64,000 nucleotides of DNA from Brevibacillus humidisoli (GTDB taxonomy: Bacteria; Bacillota; Bacilli; Brevibacillales; Brevibacillaceae): contig NZ_CP087263.1 in the NCBI RefSeq assembly GCF_020923435.1, positions 3,119,970-3,183,969 of the forward strand. Reading direction: 5' to 3'. Below, piece after piece: positions 63,541 to 64,000 of this stretch (positions are counted from its first letter, which is position 1; each line of letters starts with the position of its first letter). The position numbers and the translations under genes were made by a program. The notes beneath the pieces are model-generated. The model did not search any database and was not told where the DNA came from. It saw only the letters and a list, made by a program, of their open reading frames with translations.

Positions 63541-63608
63541 AAGCCCAGAGGGACAGTTCCACTGATTACAGACATGCAATCGAAGTGAAACCTGTCCTTC
63601 TGGGCTTT
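63541..63608 (-). terminator. Terminator in the xpt-pbuX leader
   Basis: AAGCCCAGA-AGGACAG pairs with CTGTCC-CTCTGGGCTT over a long stem with an inner TCCACT/AGTGAA helix, then TTTGTTTGTT on the minus strand. It stands about 165 bases downstream of the guanine aptamer and 150 before xpt, and is presumably the switch-controlled terminator. Confidence 0.72.
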
Positions 63609-63775
63609 TCTCCCTAAGGTGTAACACATAAGCCAAACTCACGTGTCTGCGTCGCTCGGTCCAGACCTTCTCCTAGAGGATGCGCAGCATGTGCTCTATC
63701 ACTCGCATTCCCATCATCTCTCGACTGTAGCCAAGACGGCAAGCAGCGGAAAAGCGGAACCCTAGACGCTCTTTC

Positions 63776-63845
63776 ACTCGTAGTCAGATGATTTACGGTC
63801 ATCTGGTAGATACTTATGGGCCGTATTCCCATGATTATACGAGTC
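63776..63845 (-). promoter_or_regulatory. Guanine riboswitch aptamer
   Basis: 70 bases on the minus strand with P1 ACTCGTA/TACGAGT, J1/2 TAATC, P2 ATGGG..CCCAT, J2/3 TATCTACC, P3 AGATGA..TCATCT and J3/1 GACTACG. The specificity base after GA in J3/1 is C, which pairs with guanine (U would mean adenine). Loops L2 and L3 (AATACGG and CCGTAAA) fit the kissing interaction. It controls xpt-pbuX; guanine should stop expression. Confidence 0.95.
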
Positions 63846-63869
63846 TATTTCGTTGTGTTCGTCCTTCAC

Positions 63870-63898
63870 ATTCTAGTATACATCCTATCAAGCGTCAA
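63870..63898 (-). promoter_or_regulatory. Promoter of the xpt-pbuX transcript
   Basis: TTGACG, 17-base spacer and TAGAAT on the minus strand, 25 bases before the aptamer. The -35 overlaps the stop codon of the preceding GNAT gene. Confidence 0.75.
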
Positions 63899-64000
63899 GA
63901 CTCTGTTCCGTAAGGGTTTTTGGTTACTTTTTGCAAAAACATCCCCGGTTTGTCCAGCGGAGCAAATCCATAACGATGATAGAGCGTATGGGCGTCTTGC
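63895..64000 (-). CDS. GNAT-family N-acetyltransferase, C-terminal end (runs off right edge)
   Basis: The last 34 codons are visible (frame phase: codon ends at 63999). The sequence DAHTLYHRYGFAPLDKPGMFLQK is the C-terminal strand and helix of GNAT proteins, where Tyr of LYHRYGF contacts CoA. Most of the gene lies outside the window, so the substrate is unknown. Confidence 0.75.
   Translation of the reverse strand, partial: QDAHTLYHRYGFAPLDKPGMFLQKVTKNPYGTES

Overview
The window looks like chromosome of a spore-forming Gram-positive of the Paenibacillaceae (Brevibacillus-like). The support is indirect: GGAGG-type ribosome binding sites almost everywhere, GTG/TTG starts, Fur boxes of the Bacillus type, SAM-I and guanine riboswitches, an M4 neutral protease, a YusU-like protein, and a Btr-type AraC regulator. 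No rRNA, CRISPR array or prophage is seen.

Layout. 0-7.5 kb: the 5' end of a dynamin-like GTPase gene, an LLM-class flavin oxidoreductase, and a branched-chain amino acid (Liv) transporter operon whose LivG and LivF are fused and whose LivG half has lost Walker A. 7.5-11.8 kb: a PfpI-family protein, a thermolysin-like protease with a palindrome at its promoter, and a divergent two-component system with a frameshifted kinase. 12-17.4 kb: a Fur-boxed ferric-siderophore uptake operon (two lipoproteins, two FecCD permeases, an ATPase, a FhuF-like remnant). 17.5-32.3 kb: an iron island on the minus strand with a second FecCD permease pair, a Btr-like AraC activator, a four-gene NRPS-independent siderophore (NIS) operon (three IucA/IucC synthetases plus a diaminobutyrate aminotransferase), a small LuxR-type regulator, an MFS exporter and a siderophore lipoprotein. 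Five Fur boxes punctuate 12-32 kb. 32.4-34.5 kb: a deletion scar joining two truncated transporter genes, then a TetR regulator with no ordinary start codon.

34.6-42.2 kb: housekeeping and accessory genes (OmpR/HK pair, DUF2306 protein, methyltransferase, thioredoxin-reductase-like flavoprotein with Rrf2, LysR/PhzF pair). 42.6-42.9 kb: a tRNA-Leu/Pro/Arg operon, transcribed Arg first. 44.1-48.2 kb: a ribose-type ABC transporter behind a complete SAM-I riboswitch, so its substrate probably belongs to methionine salvage or SAM turnover. 48.4-57.9 kb: an AraC/GyrI-like regulator, a methyltransferase, an MFS protein, a P1 peptidase, a short-chain fatty acid transporter with an acyl-CoA ligase and divergent TetR, and an aldo/keto reductase. 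58-61.5 kb: an AT-rich secreted protein gene of unknown function next to a complete IS1182-family element. 61.5-64 kb: xpt-pbuX under a guanine riboswitch, and the 3' end of a GNAT gene.

The main biological theme is iron. The NIS operon, exporter, three binding lipoproteins, two permease pairs, one intact ATPase and the Btr-like activator make up a Fur-controlled synthesis, export, import and sensing circuit. The synthesis genes lack the hydroxylase, decarboxylase and acyltransferase of hydroxamate pathways, which suggests a diaminobutyrate/citrate carboxylate siderophore. Three genes are broken at mononucleotide runs of six (9801, 12111, 29889), which is either base-calling error or slipped-strand variation. 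All start choices and functional calls come from reading the sequence by eye; no database search was run.
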